From Betaproteobacteria bacterium (GTDB lineage: Bacteria > Pseudomonadota > Gammaproteobacteria > Burkholderiales > JAEUOS01): a stretch of DNA of 64,000 nucleotides. Where the stretch lies: NCBI GenBank assembly GCA_028292405.1, contig JAQGMJ010000087.1, forward strand, positions 1 through 64,000, in the 5' to 3' direction. Of the stretch, positions 17,217 to 26,576 are shown piece by piece (the stretch's first letter is position 1; every line of letters begins with the position of its first letter). Below the pieces are notes generated by a model. That model did not search any database and had not been told where the DNA came from. It saw nothing but the letters and a program-made list of their open reading frames with translations. The position numbers were made by a program, and so were the translations under genes.

Positions 17217-17310
17217 GAAGAAGAGCGAAATGTCAAAGTTACACGTCCGAAAGGGACGGGCAAATGTTGCGTTGCCGAAACGTGACATATTGCACAATTT
17301 TTGGCTGTCG

Positions 17311-17329
17311 GTGTAACAACGCGTTACAA
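17311..17329. promoter_or_regulatory. Inverted repeat, candidate operator between nadV and the Tyr/Pro-rich gene
   Basis: GTGTAAC and GTTACAA half-sites separated by AACGC form an exact TGTAAC-N5-GTTACA palindrome. Further partial sites lie nearby: TTACAC at 17343-17348 and CCGTTAC just after it, and GTTACAC on the nadV side near 17237. This suggests a dimeric regulator acting on one or both divergent genes; its identity is unknown. Confidence 0.4.
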
Positions 17330-17451
17330 CTCTGTCAAATGCTTACACACCGTTACTGGCGTTGTTGTCGTCGCAAGCGCAAACTGTACGTTATGGAGAT
17401 ACGGGCACTCAAGCCAACAGCCCGTCAACCCGAAAGCCAAGGAGACCCACC

Positions 17452-17760
17452 ATGAAAACCATCACCAAAATTCTTGCCGCCACCGGCCTCGCCTTGGCGG
17501 CAGTAAGCGGCAGCGCAATGGCGCGCCCGCACATCGGCATCTCGATCGGCGTGCCCGGCCCGTACTACGCGCCGCGTCCCTACTACGCGCCCGCTCCCTA
17601 CTACGGCGCTCCCGCGTACTACAGCGCGCCGGCTCCGTACTATGCCCCGGCCCCGGTCTATGGGCCGCCAGCGGTGGTATATGGCGGCGGCTACGGCTAC
17701 TACGGCCCGCGTTACTACGGCCGCGGCTACTACGGCCCGCACGGCCACTGGCACCGCTAA
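17452..17760 (+). CDS. Secreted Tyr/Pro/Gly-rich repeat protein
   Basis: A 102-residue exported protein starting at ATG 17452 after AAGGAGA. A Sec signal peptide (ITKILAATGLALAAVSGSAMA) is followed by a low-complexity mature part. That part is built from PYYAP units (PYYAPRPYYAPAPYYGAPAYY...), then a Gly/Tyr segment, and ends in HGHWHR, which could bind metal. Such small proteins are common in Burkholderiales envelopes, but no function is established that I can name. A terminator follows. It lies divergent from nadV. Confidence 0.8.
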   Translation: MKTITKILAATGLALAAVSGSAMARPHIGISIGVPGPYYAPRPYYAPAPYYGAPAYYSAPAPYYAPAPVYGPPAVVYGGGYGYYGPRYYGRGYYGPHGHWHR

Positions 17761-17797
17761 GCAGGTCGCGGCGGCACCGCCGCCGCCTTCGAAACGC

Positions 17798-17834
17798 AAG
17801 GCCCCGGAACGCAAGTTCCGGGGCCTTGTCTTTT
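17798..17834 (+). terminator. Intrinsic terminator after the Tyr/Pro-rich gene
   Basis: A 13-bp stem (AAGGCCCCGGAAC with GTTCCGGGGCCTT), GCAA loop, followed by GTCTTTT. It ends the upstream gene and separates it from the kinase gene. Confidence 0.85.
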
Positions 17835-17963
17835 GCAGCGGGCGCGCCGCACGGTTAAGGCTACAATCCGGATCAAGAAGTAAAAAACCGCGCACCCTGC
17901 TCTCCCGTCGGAAGGGGGCGTGCCCACTCCTCGCTCCGCGCCGCCGCTTTTGTCCGTTTGAAA

Positions 17964-20033
17964 ATGATTCCGCAAACCTTAGGCCGATATCAGATCATCG
18001 CGGAACTCGGCCGGGGCGCGATGGGTACGGTATATCACGGCATGGACCCGACCATCGAGCGGCCGGTAGCGCTCAAGGTGCTCAACGCCGACCTGCCGGA
18101 CGAATCCCTGGAAGAGGTGAAAACCCGCTTTCTGCGCGAAGCGAAATCGGCCGGGCGCCTGAACCACCCGAATATCGTCACCATCTACGAATTCGGCGAG
18201 GCGAACGGCACCGCTTTCATCGCGATGGAGTTCCTCGAAGGCCGCTCGCTGTTGCAATTGCTGCGCGGCAAGGGCCCATCCTTCGCCGCCATCGCCGCCC
18301 TGATCGCGCAGATCGCCGACGCGCTCGACTACGCGCACCGCTTCGGCGTGGTTCATCGCGACGTCAAGCCGGCCAACATCATGGTTTCACCCCAGGGCGT
18401 GGCGAAGATCACCGATTTCGGCATCGCCCACCTGCAGTCTTCCGCGATGACCAACGCCGGCGCCATGCTGGGCTCGCCGCGCTACATGGCGCCCGAGCAC
18501 GTGCTGGGCCAAAAGATCGATGGGCGCGCCGACATTTTTTCACTCGGCACCGTGCTCTACGAATTGCTCGCCAAGCGTACACCCTTCGAAGCGGGTGAGT
18601 CGTCGACCATTTTTTCGCTGATGCAGCGCATCGTCACCGACCCCGCGCCGCCGCTGGCCGAAACCGCGCCGGAGGCACCGCCGGCGTTCCAGCATATCCT
18701 GTCGCGCGCGCTGGCGAAAAAGCCGGAAGAGCGCTATCAGCGTGCCGGCGAAATGGCCGAGGACCTGCGCAATTTCAAGTCGCTGCGCCCATCCGTCGCG
18801 GTGCCCGCGACAATTGCCGCATCCATACCGGTAACCGCCGCGCCCATGCCCGCGGCCACGGCGCAGGCGCCTGTCGCGGCTGCGCCACAGTCCGCCGTGA
18901 CGACCAGTTCGCAAACCGCATGGAGCCGTGCTGCCGCTTTTCTTGGCAAGAAAACGCCCACGCCGGCGATCACTCCGCCGGCAGCGTTGCGAAGCGCGCC
19001 GGTCCCGGCGACGCCCGCCGCTGTTCCGCCCACGCCCACGCCCACGCCGCCACCCCCGGCTACTGTGCCTGCGGCCGCTGCGCCACAGCCGGCTTCACGC
19101 TTCGCCGCGGCGCATGAAAAGAGTGCCGACGCCGGCGACACCCTGCTCGGCGACCTCGAAAGCGTCGGGCGCAACCTTGACGCGATGCAGCAGCAGTTCG
19201 CCGAGGAGGAAGCCCTGGCAATGGCCAAGCTGCGCAAAAACGCGCCGCGCGCCAAGGACTGGGACGACATTGCCTCGGGCATCGAAGGCCAGCTGGACGC
19301 CGCGCAGGGCCCGGCCCTGCGCGGTATGGACGTCGAAACCACTGCGCCGGGCAGCGGCGAGCGCAAGAGCAGCGTCTTCGGCCTGCTGCGCCAGCAATCG
19401 GCGCCCGACCTGAAAAGCCAGGCCAACGCGCGCCGCGATGCCGAGGCCGAAACGATGCTGCGTTTCGACGCCAGGTTGCGCGCAGGCTACAACTTCCTGC
19501 TCGAGCTGTGCCGCGAAATCAACGAGGCGGCGCCGCTGTATGCCGGCGAGCACAGCCTGCTGTTCGTCGGCCCCTGCCCGCCGCTGGTGTTCCATGAAGC
19601 GACGGTGAACGCGCGGATGAAGCGCATCGACGACCGCAACAAGATCAGGGACGTGGTCGATCACATGCTGGTCTCCTACTACCTCACCTCGCCCGACCCC
19701 GGCAGCGCCACGGTCAGCGCCGTCGAACTGCCGAAATTCCGCGCCCTGCTGGACTCGCAGGAGGTGAAGTACGAATTCCAGGAAGTGAAAAGCGACTTCA
19801 ACGAAACCCTGCGCGCCACCTTTCAGTTCGAATTCAAGTTCATCTGCTCCTTCACGCTGAAGGCGGATTACGCTGCCGGCAACGTCGACATCACCTGCCG
19901 CAACATCGGCCCGCTGGGCCGCTCGCGCTACCTGGTGCCGGCGGACAAGTTGGAGGTCGAATTTTTCGAAGAGCTGTCCAAGCTGATGCTGGGCTTTCCG
20001 AGTACCGCGTCGCGCTACGCCATCGACGGCTGA
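17964..20033 (+). CDS. Hanks-type Ser/Thr protein kinase with unknown C-terminal domain
   Basis: Cytosolic protein kinase of 689 residues (ATG 17964; TTG 17958 also possible). The kinase domain spans about 8-275 with all catalytic parts. These are the Gly loop (GRGAMGTVY), Lys38 (VALKVLN), the HRDVKPANIMV catalytic loop, ITDFG, and an APE-type MAPEHV. A Pro/Ala-rich linker (about 280-385) follows. The C-terminal region (about 385-689), with a charged helix and a mixed alpha/beta part (ELCREINEAAPLY...), is not recognised. No membrane helix or PASTA repeat is visible. A M20 peptidase gene starts 5 bp after the stop. Confidence 0.92.
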   Translation: MIPQTLGRYQIIAELGRGAMGTVYHGMDPTIERPVALKVLNADLPDESLEEVKTRFLREAKSAGRLNHPNIVTIYEFGEANGTAFIAMEFLEGRSLLQLLRGKGPSFAAIAALIAQIADALDYAHRFGVVHRDVKPANIMVSPQGVAKITDFGIAHLQSSAMTNAGAMLGSPRYMAPEHVLGQKIDGRADIFSLGTVLYELLAKRTPFEAGESSTIFSLMQRIVTDPAPPLAETAPEAPPAFQHILSRALAKKPEERYQRAGEMAEDLRNFKSLRPSVAVPATIAASIPVTAAPMPAATAQAPVAAAPQSAVTTSSQTAWSRAAAFLGKKTPTPAITPPAALRSAPVPATPAAVPPTPTPTPPPPATVPAAAAPQPASRFAAAHEKSADAGDTLLGDLESVGRNLDAMQQQFAEEEALAMAKLRKNAPRAKDWDDIASGIEGQLDAAQGPALRGMDVETTAPGSGERKSSVFGLLRQQSAPDLKSQANARRDAEAETMLRFDARLRAGYNFLLELCREINEAAPLYAGEHSLLFVGPCPPLVFHEATVNARMKRIDDRNKIRDVVDHMLVSYYLTSPDPGSATVSAVELPKFRALLDSQEVKYEFQEVKSDFNETLRATFQFEFKFICSFTLKADYAAGNVDITCRNIGPLGRSRYLVPADKLEVEFFEELSKLMLGFPSTASRYAIDG

Positions 20034-20038
20034 CCGCC

Positions 20039-21427
20039 ATGAACCGCGATTCAGCCCTGGCGCGCGCCGCGCTTCATTTCGACGACGGTACCTTCATCGC
20101 CGACCTGGCGCGCCGCGTCGCCGTACGCAGCGAAAGCCAGAACCCGCAGCAGCGTCCCCCGCTCGCGCAATACCTGCAAACCGAAATGGCCCCGGCGCTG
20201 GAGCGCATGGGCTTTGCCGTCGCCGTGCTCGACAATCCCGCGCCCGCCGGCGGCCCCTTCCTGGTGGCCGAGCGGATCGAAGACCCGCTGCTGCCGACCA
20301 TGCTTTCCTACGGCCACGCCGACGTAATCCGCGGCCTTGATGAGCAATGGCGCGCTGGCCTGTCGCCGTGGGAACTGAAGCGCGAGGGCGAGCGCTACTA
20401 CGGCCGCGGCAGCGCCGACAACAAGGGCCAGCATTCGATCAACCTGGCGGCGCTTTCCGCCGTGCTGGCCGAGCGCGGGCGCCTGGGTTTCAACGCCAAA
20501 TTCCTGATCGAGACCGGCGAGGAGATCGGCTCGCCCGGCCTGGCCGAATTCTGCGCGCGGGAGAAGCAACGCCTCAAAGCCGACGTGCTGATCGCCTCCG
20601 ACGGCCCGCGCCTGTCGGCGGCGCGGCCCACGCTCTACCTCGGCTCGCGCGGCGCCATCAACATGGACTTTCGCGTCGACCTGCGCGACGGCGCGCACCA
20701 TTCCGGCAACTGGGGCGGCCTGCTCGCCAACCCGGGCGTGATGCTGGCGCATGCACTGGCCAGCATCATCGGCCGCGACGGACGCGTGCTGGTGCCCGAG
20801 CTGCTGCCGCAAAACATGCCGGCCTCGGTGCGCCGCGCGCTGGCCGATTGCGCCGTGGAGCCCGGGGCGGATGAGCCGGCGGTCAACGACTGGTGGGGCG
20901 AGCCGGGCTTTTCGCGCGCCGAGAAGGTCTACGGCTGGAACACCTTCGAGGTGCTGGCTTTCAAGACAGGCAATCCGGAAAACCCGGTGAACGCGATTCC
21001 CGGCGCCGCCTCGGCGCATTGCCAGGTGCGCTATGTCGCCGGCTGCGATCCTTTGACTTTCGTGCCGGCGCTGCGCCGCCATCTAGATGCCTGCGGCTTC
21101 GGCATGGTGACGGTGACGCAAGCGGCCAAGGGCCTGTTCCACGCCACCCGCCTCGACCCGGACACGCCCTGGGTGCACTGGGCGGTCGATTCGATCACCC
21201 GCACGCTCGGCACCAAGCCGGCGGTGCTGCCGAACATCGGCGGCTCGCTGCCCAACGAATGCTTCGCCGACATCCTCGGCCTGCCCACGCTGTGGGTGCC
21301 CCACTCCTACGCCGGCTGCTCGCAGCACGCCCCCGACGAGCACGTGCTGGAACCGATCCTGCGCGAGGGCCTGGCGATGATGACCGGCCTGTTCTGGGAT
21401 TTGGGCGACAAGGCCCCGGCGCGCTAG
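20039..21427 (+). CDS. M20-family metallopeptidase/deacylase
   Basis: A 462-residue di-zinc hydrolase that releases terminal residues or acyl groups. Metal ligands of the M20 family are visible: His in SYGHADVIRG, Asp in GRGSADNKGQH, the catalytic Glu and metal Glu in IETGEEIGSPG, a later Asp in IASDGPRL, and the last His in HSYAGCSQHAPDEH. The middle part (about 200-330) is the dimerisation domain with the bridging His (RDGAHHSGNWGG). The substrate is not predictable. It is coupled to the kinase gene (5-bp gap) and followed 34 bp later by the first pseudopilin gene. Confidence 0.9.
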   Translation: MNRDSALARAALHFDDGTFIADLARRVAVRSESQNPQQRPPLAQYLQTEMAPALERMGFAVAVLDNPAPAGGPFLVAERIEDPLLPTMLSYGHADVIRGLDEQWRAGLSPWELKREGERYYGRGSADNKGQHSINLAALSAVLAERGRLGFNAKFLIETGEEIGSPGLAEFCAREKQRLKADVLIASDGPRLSAARPTLYLGSRGAINMDFRVDLRDGAHHSGNWGGLLANPGVMLAHALASIIGRDGRVLVPELLPQNMPASVRRALADCAVEPGADEPAVNDWWGEPGFSRAEKVYGWNTFEVLAFKTGNPENPVNAIPGAASAHCQVRYVAGCDPLTFVPALRRHLDACGFGMVTVTQAAKGLFHATRLDPDTPWVHWAVDSITRTLGTKPAVLPNIGGSLPNECFADILGLPTLWVPHSYAGCSQHAPDEHVLEPILREGLAMMTGLFWDLGDKAPAR

Positions 21428-21461
21428 CGCCGGGCGCGCGGCGGCCTGGCTGGAATTACGC

Positions 21462-21976
21462 ATGCGCCCTCTTACGTCCTTCTTCAAGCCCGCGCGGCGT
21501 CGGCGTTTGCCCATGCGCGGTGCCGGCTTTACCCTGCTCGAAATGATGGTGGGCCTGGCGATCCTCGTCATCCTCTTGCTGGCGGTGGAACACCTCTCGG
21601 CGATCATGGCCACGCGTGACCGCGAGCAGCAACTCTACTCGGCGGTGCGCGCCCTGCGCGGTGCCATCGATTCGTACAAGCGCGCCTATGACGAAGGCCA
21701 CATCGCGCAGGAACCCGATGCCAGCGGCTACCCAAAGACCCTGCAGGTGCTGGTCGACGGCGTCGAAGACCAGCAAGACCCGCAGCACCGCAAGATGCAT
21801 TTCCTCGACCGCCTGCCGCGCGACCCGATGCTGCGCAACGACGCGGTCCCGGCCGCAGACACCTGGGCCCTGCGCGCCTATGCCAGCGACCCTGCCTCAC
21901 CCGCGCCGGGCGTTGACATCTACGACGTGCATTCGAAATCCACCGGCATCGGCCTGAACGGCGCGCCCTACTCACA

Positions 21977-21983
<7 letters not shown>
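21462..21983 (+). CDS. GspG-like pseudopilin
   Basis: A 173-residue protein with a type III (prepilin peptidase) signal. A basic leader KPARRRRLPMRGA is cut before the Phe in GAG|FTLLEMMVGLAILVIL, with the conserved Glu at position 5 of the mature protein. The rest resembles GspG-type minor pilins: a long helix (LSAIMATRDREQQLYSAVRALRGAIDSYKR), then DPMLR and a C-terminal GVDIYDVHSKSTGIGLNGAPYSQW loop like that of GspG. It overlaps the next pseudopilin-like gene by 7 bp. No secretion ATPase or secretin lies nearby, so this pair presumably serves machinery encoded elsewhere. Confidence 0.88.
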
Positions 21984-22711
<728 letters not shown>

Positions 22712-23072
22712 CTGCGCAGGCACCGATAGCGGTGTGCCCATGCTGCCCAAACACCTATTGCGCCGCTGCCTCTTCATCACGCAATGGTCTGCGGCGATCA
22801 GCGGTAGCCCGGCACACGCGTGGCGGCGATATATGAAGAATTGACAAATTCCGGCCGCCGGCATTCTCCTGGCATACGCCGGCGCACCAGGTCCGGGCGC
22901 GATGCCACATAACGGCGCGGTGGTCACCGCCCTAGGCAATAGGGAAAATACGGCGCACGGGCGAGTTCCATTTTGTGAACTTTTGCAAATCCCCCCCGGC
23001 ATGCATTGGCCTCGGGAGAGCTTTGCCGATACACTTTGCTGGATAGATAATCTTGAGGTGTCCGAGGTGTAC
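22712..23072. other. 361-bp region between pseudopilin gene and hypothetical gene
   Basis: No convincing gene. An open frame from 22902 runs into the next gene but its upstream part looks non-coding. The region carries the promoter candidate listed at 23023-23051 and a stray TTGACA at 22840-22845 without a clear -10 partner. Confidence 0.4.
23023..23051 (+). promoter_or_regulatory. Sigma-70-like promoter for the hypothetical gene
   Basis: TTGCCG (23023-23028) and GATAAT (23046-23051) are separated by 17 bp. This gives a start near 23058 and a very short leader before ATG 23073, with GAGGTG as ribosome-binding site. Confidence 0.4.
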
Positions 23073-23468
23073 ATGAGTTTGCAAAACAACAATGGCCCAT
23101 CCGGCATCCACACTCAGGCCCTCGACGCCGCCGGCCCGATTACCGAGACCTCGGCCACCGAGGGCGAGCGCCGCACCTTCGTGCAGGGCACGGGCCACGT
23201 GCGCCTGTCCGGACGCGACGCCACCTTGCTGTCGCAGATGCGCAACCAGTATCGCAAGGTGTTCGGCATCTTTTTCGATCCGTTCGAATTCACCGGCAAC
23301 GATCTTTACGCGCGCGCCACCCTGCTGCAGTGCCTGAGTTCCGGCAATCGCGAACTGATGGACCAGGCGCTGCAGTTTCTCGACGGCAAGGGCAAGCCGC
23401 GGTTGCACCGGCGCGCCGGACGCGCCGACCTGGAATTCGACCCGCAGACGCCGAATGGCACGAAGTGA
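23073..23468 (+). CDS. Hypothetical protein, 131 residues
   Basis: Not recognised. The start ATG 23073 was chosen for a GAGGTG site about 6 nt upstream and a promoter just before it. The N-terminal 45 residues are polar and probably disordered (SLQNNNGPSGIHTQALDAAG). Residues about 45-105 look like a folded helical unit (LLSQMRNQYRKVFGIFFDPFEF, then LYARATLLQCLSSGNRELMDQALQFL). The C-terminus is basic. It has no signal peptide and no membrane helix. It converges with the receiver gene. Confidence 0.65.
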   Translation: MSLQNNNGPSGIHTQALDAAGPITETSATEGERRTFVQGTGHVRLSGRDATLLSQMRNQYRKVFGIFFDPFEFTGNDLYARATLLQCLSSGNRELMDQALQFLDGKGKPRLHRRAGRADLEFDPQTPNGTK

Positions 23469-23551
23469 GATGCCCCGGACCGCCGCCCGGCCGACGTATA
23501 TGCGGGGCAGCCCGCCATGCCGCTACCCGGGTTGACGCGCCGGTTGCGGCG

Positions 23552-24028
23552 TCAGTTGCTTCGCTGCGGATTGATGTTCAGCACCATCCAGTAAAGCTGC
23601 AGCTGCGCCAGCGCGGCGATAAAGGCTTCGAGCTCTACGGGCTTGCGCACGTAGCTGTTGGCGCCGTTGAGGTAGGAGCGCAGCACGTCTTCGTCCTGCG
23701 CCGAGGAAGTCAGCACCACCACCGGCTGGGCCGCCGTCAGCGGGTGGGCGCGGATTTGCTCCAGCACCTCGAAGCCGGAGAGCATCGGCATGTTCAGATC
23801 AAGCAGCACCAGGGCCGGCATGCCGGCCGGATCACGCGCGGCATAAGCGCCGCGGCACCACAGGTAGTCGAGCGCGGCCACGCCGTCGTCGACCACCACC
23901 AGCTCATTCTCCAGCCGCGCTTTCTCGAAGGCGATGCGGGTGAGCAACTGGTCGTCCGGGTTGTCCTCCACCAGCAGGATCGGGCGGCGGTCCACCGTAG
24001 ATTCGGTTTCCATGGTCATTCCCGGCAT
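23552..24028 (-). CDS. Rcp1-like single-domain response regulator
   Basis: Stand-alone receiver of 158 residues (start at 24028; internal Met5 or Met7 also possible). The phosphorylation site is complete: LLVEDNPDD acidic residues, the Asp in ALVLLDLNMPMLSG, Thr in VVVLTSS and Lys in YVRKPVE. The extended loop before the phospho-Asp and the C-terminal LQLYWMVLN resemble the receiver at 9.7 kb, so both belong to the Rcp1-like class. Its kinase is not adjacent. It is divergent from the EAL phosphodiesterase gene, which suggests a link to c-di-GMP turnover. Confidence 0.92.
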   Translation of the reverse strand: MPGMTMETESTVDRRPILLVEDNPDDQLLTRIAFEKARLENELVVVDDGVAALDYLWCRGAYAARDPAGMPALVLLDLNMPMLSGFEVLEQIRAHPLTAAQPVVVLTSSAQDEDVLRSYLNGANSYVRKPVELEAFIAALAQLQLYWMVLNINPQRSN

Positions 24029-24146
24029 CCTGGTTTCGCATCAAGGCACTCAAGTATATCCGCGCCCGACATGCCGATGAGCGCGTCGCGCCCCAAAGTC
24101 CGTGCATTATCCATGCAACAGGCGTTTTGCGTGGCCGCGCCGAAAA

Positions 24147-24176
24147 TTGCTGTTAACATGGATGCAGTACTGTATT
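24147..24176 (+). promoter_or_regulatory. Weak promoter candidate for the EAL gene
   Basis: TTGCTG and TGTATT with an 18-bp spacer lie 108 bp upstream of ATG 24285 in the divergent spacer (24029-24284). Only the sequence match supports it. Confidence 0.25.
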
Positions 24177-24284
24177 CCTCAGGCCTAGAGACAAGGGTAC
24201 CGCGTCCATCGTGCAACCCCCGGCGGTCGGCTTGCTTATCCGCTTCTTCCGCTCTGAATATGTTTTCGCCGGCGGTCTACGGGC

Positions 24285-25160
24285 ATGGCTAAGAACAGCG
24301 ACGAATTAGGCTTCACTTCGGTATTCCGCACCCTGCTCAAGAGCGAGCAGGAGGAAGCGCCGCACGTCGATCCAACCGAGCCGCACGCCTCGCCGCTGAT
24401 CATCCCGGGCGATGTCGAGCGCGCGTTCGAGAACGGCGAGTTCCGCGTCTACTACCAGCCCAAAGTGCTGGCCACCACTGCCGAGATTGTCGGCGCCGAG
24501 GCGCTGCTGCGCTGGCAGCATCCCGAGTTCGGCGTGCTGACGCCGAACTATTTCATCCCCGGCATGGAGAAGTCCGGCCTGATCCACGAGGTCGGCGCCT
24601 GGGTGCTGCGCCGGGTCAGCGAACTCAACCTGGCGATCTCCAGCCGCATCACCAATCCGAGCTGGAACATCGCCGTCAACGTCTCGCCGGTGCAGTTTGG
24701 CAACCCGGCCTACCTGCGCGCGCTGTTGCGCGCCGCCAAGTCGCTCAACCTGCCGAACCAGCTGCTGGAAATCGAGCTGACGGAGACCGCGGTGCTGGAA
24801 AGCTTCAACCAGGCCGCCGAGCTGATGGCGCTGATCCGCGAATACGGCGTGACGATCGCCATCGACGACTTCGGCGTCGGGTTCAACTCGATCAGCCACC
24901 TGGCGCGCCTGCCGATCTCGGCGGTGAAAATCGACGCCAGCTTCGTCGGCCGCCTGGAGCACTCCGAAGTCGACCGCAAGATCGTCTCCGCGCTGATCCG
25001 CCTCTCCCACGACCTCGGCATGAAGACCGTCGCCGAGGGCGTGGAGACGATGCCGCAAGCGCAATTCCTGCTGGAGCAAAACTGCCAGTTGCTGCAGGGG
25101 TTTTTCTTCGGTCGCCCGGTACCGCAGGAAGAGTTCGTCGCCAAGCTGCCGGCGATCTGA
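24285..25160 (+). CDS. EAL-domain c-di-GMP phosphodiesterase
   Basis: Stand-alone EAL protein of 291 residues that hydrolyses c-di-GMP to pGpG. Active-site residues appear intact: the EAL motif (IVGAEALLRWQHP), the metal-binding Asn in NVSPVQF, Glu in LEIELTETAVL, the Asp pair in AIDDFGVGFNS, Lys in ISAVKIDASF, Glu in VAEGVET and QGFFFGRP. A 45-residue polar N-terminal extension has no recognised domain. It is divergent from a receiver gene and could be controlled by it. It opposes the diguanylate cyclase at 3.6 kb. Confidence 0.93.
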   Translation: MAKNSDELGFTSVFRTLLKSEQEEAPHVDPTEPHASPLIIPGDVERAFENGEFRVYYQPKVLATTAEIVGAEALLRWQHPEFGVLTPNYFIPGMEKSGLIHEVGAWVLRRVSELNLAISSRITNPSWNIAVNVSPVQFGNPAYLRALLRAAKSLNLPNQLLEIELTETAVLESFNQAAELMALIREYGVTIAIDDFGVGFNSISHLARLPISAVKIDASFVGRLEHSEVDRKIVSALIRLSHDLGMKTVAEGVETMPQAQFLLEQNCQLLQGFFFGRPVPQEEFVAKLPAI

Positions 25161-25302
25161 GCACCGCGGTTTACATAACCGCGCAACCGCCCGCGTCACT
25201 TTCATTTCCGCTGCCGTTTTCCTGTCTGCATCGGTCTCCGCCGCGCCGCTCTTGTATATTCGGCGCTTTGCATGCCACCGCCTGCCGCAATCCGGAGACC
25301 GC

Positions 25303-26190
25303 ATGAGCACAGCACAACCAGGCATCCTGGCCGAGCCCGTACCGGCCGGCCGCTACCTAAGCTTCACCCTGACCAGCATCGGTGACACCGAACTGAAGCA
25401 GACCCTCGCGCGCCTGGCCGAAGCCGCCGACGGCGACCACCTGGTGCTGGGCATCGGCCGCTCCCTGGCGCAGCGCCTGAACGCCGAAGTGCCGGGCCTG
25501 CGCACCATGCCTTCCTACGTCGGGCGCGGCATCGACACGCCTTCGACCCCGGCGGCCCTGCTGCTCTGGCTGCGCGGCACCGACTTGGGCGAGATCACCG
25601 GCCGCGCCCGCAAGCTCGAAGCCCTGCTCAAGCCCGCCTTTCGCGTGATGCATCGCCTCGACGGCTTTCGCCACGACGGCGGCCGCGACTTGACCGGGTA
25701 CGAAGATGGCACCGAGAACCCGCACGACAACCACGCCACCGGCGTGGTCTGCGTCACCGGCCAGGGAGCAGCAATGGAAGGCTCGACCTTTCTCGCCATC
25801 CAGCAGTGGGAGCACGACTTCGAATGCTTCGAAGCCTTCGACGCCGACACCCGCGACAACATCATCGGCCGGCGCCAAAGCGACAACGAGGAACTGGAAG
25901 ACGCGCCCGAGTCGGCGCATGTGAAGCGCACCGCGCAGGAAAGCTTCGAGCCAGAGGCCTTCATGCTGCGCCGCTCGCTGCCGTGGATCGAGGGCAACCG
26001 CGGCGGCCTGATGTTCTCCTCCTTCTGCAACACGCTGAATGCCTTCGAGGCGCAGATGGACCGCATGACCGGCGCCGAGGACGGCATCGCCGACGGCCTG
26101 TTCCAGTTCAGCCGGGTGCTCACCGGCGCCTACTTCTGGTGTCCCGGCATGCGCGGCGGCAAGCTCAACCTTGACCTGCTCGGGCTCTGA
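25303..26190 (+). CDS. DyP-type heme peroxidase
   Basis: Dye-decolorising peroxidase of 295 residues, starting at ATG 25303 after GGAGAC. The family GxxDG motif is GYEDG (132-136) with catalytic Asp135. The proximal heme ligand is His206 (ESAHVKRT), and the distal Arg is in MLRRSLPW (223/224). No Tat signal is present, so unlike EfeB-type enzymes it should be cytoplasmic. It may be loaded into an encapsulin or deal with peroxide inside the cell; no encapsulin gene is next to it. The iron uptake genes follow 113 bp later. Confidence 0.92.
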   Translation: MSTAQPGILAEPVPAGRYLSFTLTSIGDTELKQTLARLAEAADGDHLVLGIGRSLAQRLNAEVPGLRTMPSYVGRGIDTPSTPAALLLWLRGTDLGEITGRARKLEALLKPAFRVMHRLDGFRHDGGRDLTGYEDGTENPHDNHATGVVCVTGQGAAMEGSTFLAIQQWEHDFECFEAFDADTRDNIIGRRQSDNEELEDAPESAHVKRTAQESFEPEAFMLRRSLPWIEGNRGGLMFSSFCNTLNAFEAQMDRMTGAEDGIADGLFQFSRVLTGAYFWCPGMRGGKLNLDLLGL

Positions 26191-26239
26191 CGCGCCTGGG
26201 AGCGAGCGCCGCGCATCCAATTCGGCTACAATGCCGTAT

Positions 26240-26254
26240 TGATAGTAATTCTCA
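26240..26254 (+). promoter_or_regulatory. Fur box upstream of feoAB
   Basis: TGATAGTAATTCTCA matches the 7-1-7 Fur core TGATAATNATTATCA at 12 of 14 defined positions. It lies 50 bp before the feoA start. Iron-bound Fur would repress feoAB when iron is ample. Confidence 0.75.
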
Positions 26255-26303
26255 TTTAAATGCAGCACTCGGTATTTGTGATGAGCTGCCGCAACCATAA
26301 GCT

Positions 26304-26576
26304 GTGACCACGCCCGCTCCAATTCCTCCCGTGCGCCTGACCGACCTGGCGCCGGGCCAGCACGCCCAGGTGGCGGCGGTGCATTCCACCGAACACCTGG
26401 CGCATCGCCTGGCCGCGCTCGGCTTTCGCGCCGGAAAGCTCCTGCAGATCATGCGCCACGGCGCGCTTTCCGGCCCCCTGCACGTGCGCCTGGGCACCAC
26501 CGACGTGATCCTGCGCCGCTCCGAAGCCGCGCAGATCGAGGTACTGCCGCTCGCCGACGAAGCCGCTCCCGCATGA
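26304..26576 (+). CDS. feoA: Ferrous iron transport protein A
   Basis: A 90-residue SH3-like cytosolic partner of FeoB, starting at GTG 26304. VRLTDLAPGQHAQVAAV, then HRLAALGFRAGKLLQIMRHG and PLHVRLGTTDVILRRSEAAQIEVL is the standard FeoA pattern. Its stop overlaps the feoB start (ATGA), so translation is coupled. A Fur box lies upstream. Confidence 0.93.
   Translation: MTTPAPIPPVRLTDLAPGQHAQVAAVHSTEHLAHRLAALGFRAGKLLQIMRHGALSGPLHVRLGTTDVILRRSEAAQIEVLPLADEAAPA

Noticed and set aside
23469-23551. A terminator between the hypothetical gene and the receiver gene
   Set aside because: A GACGC/GCGTC hairpin exists, but no T-run follows on either strand.
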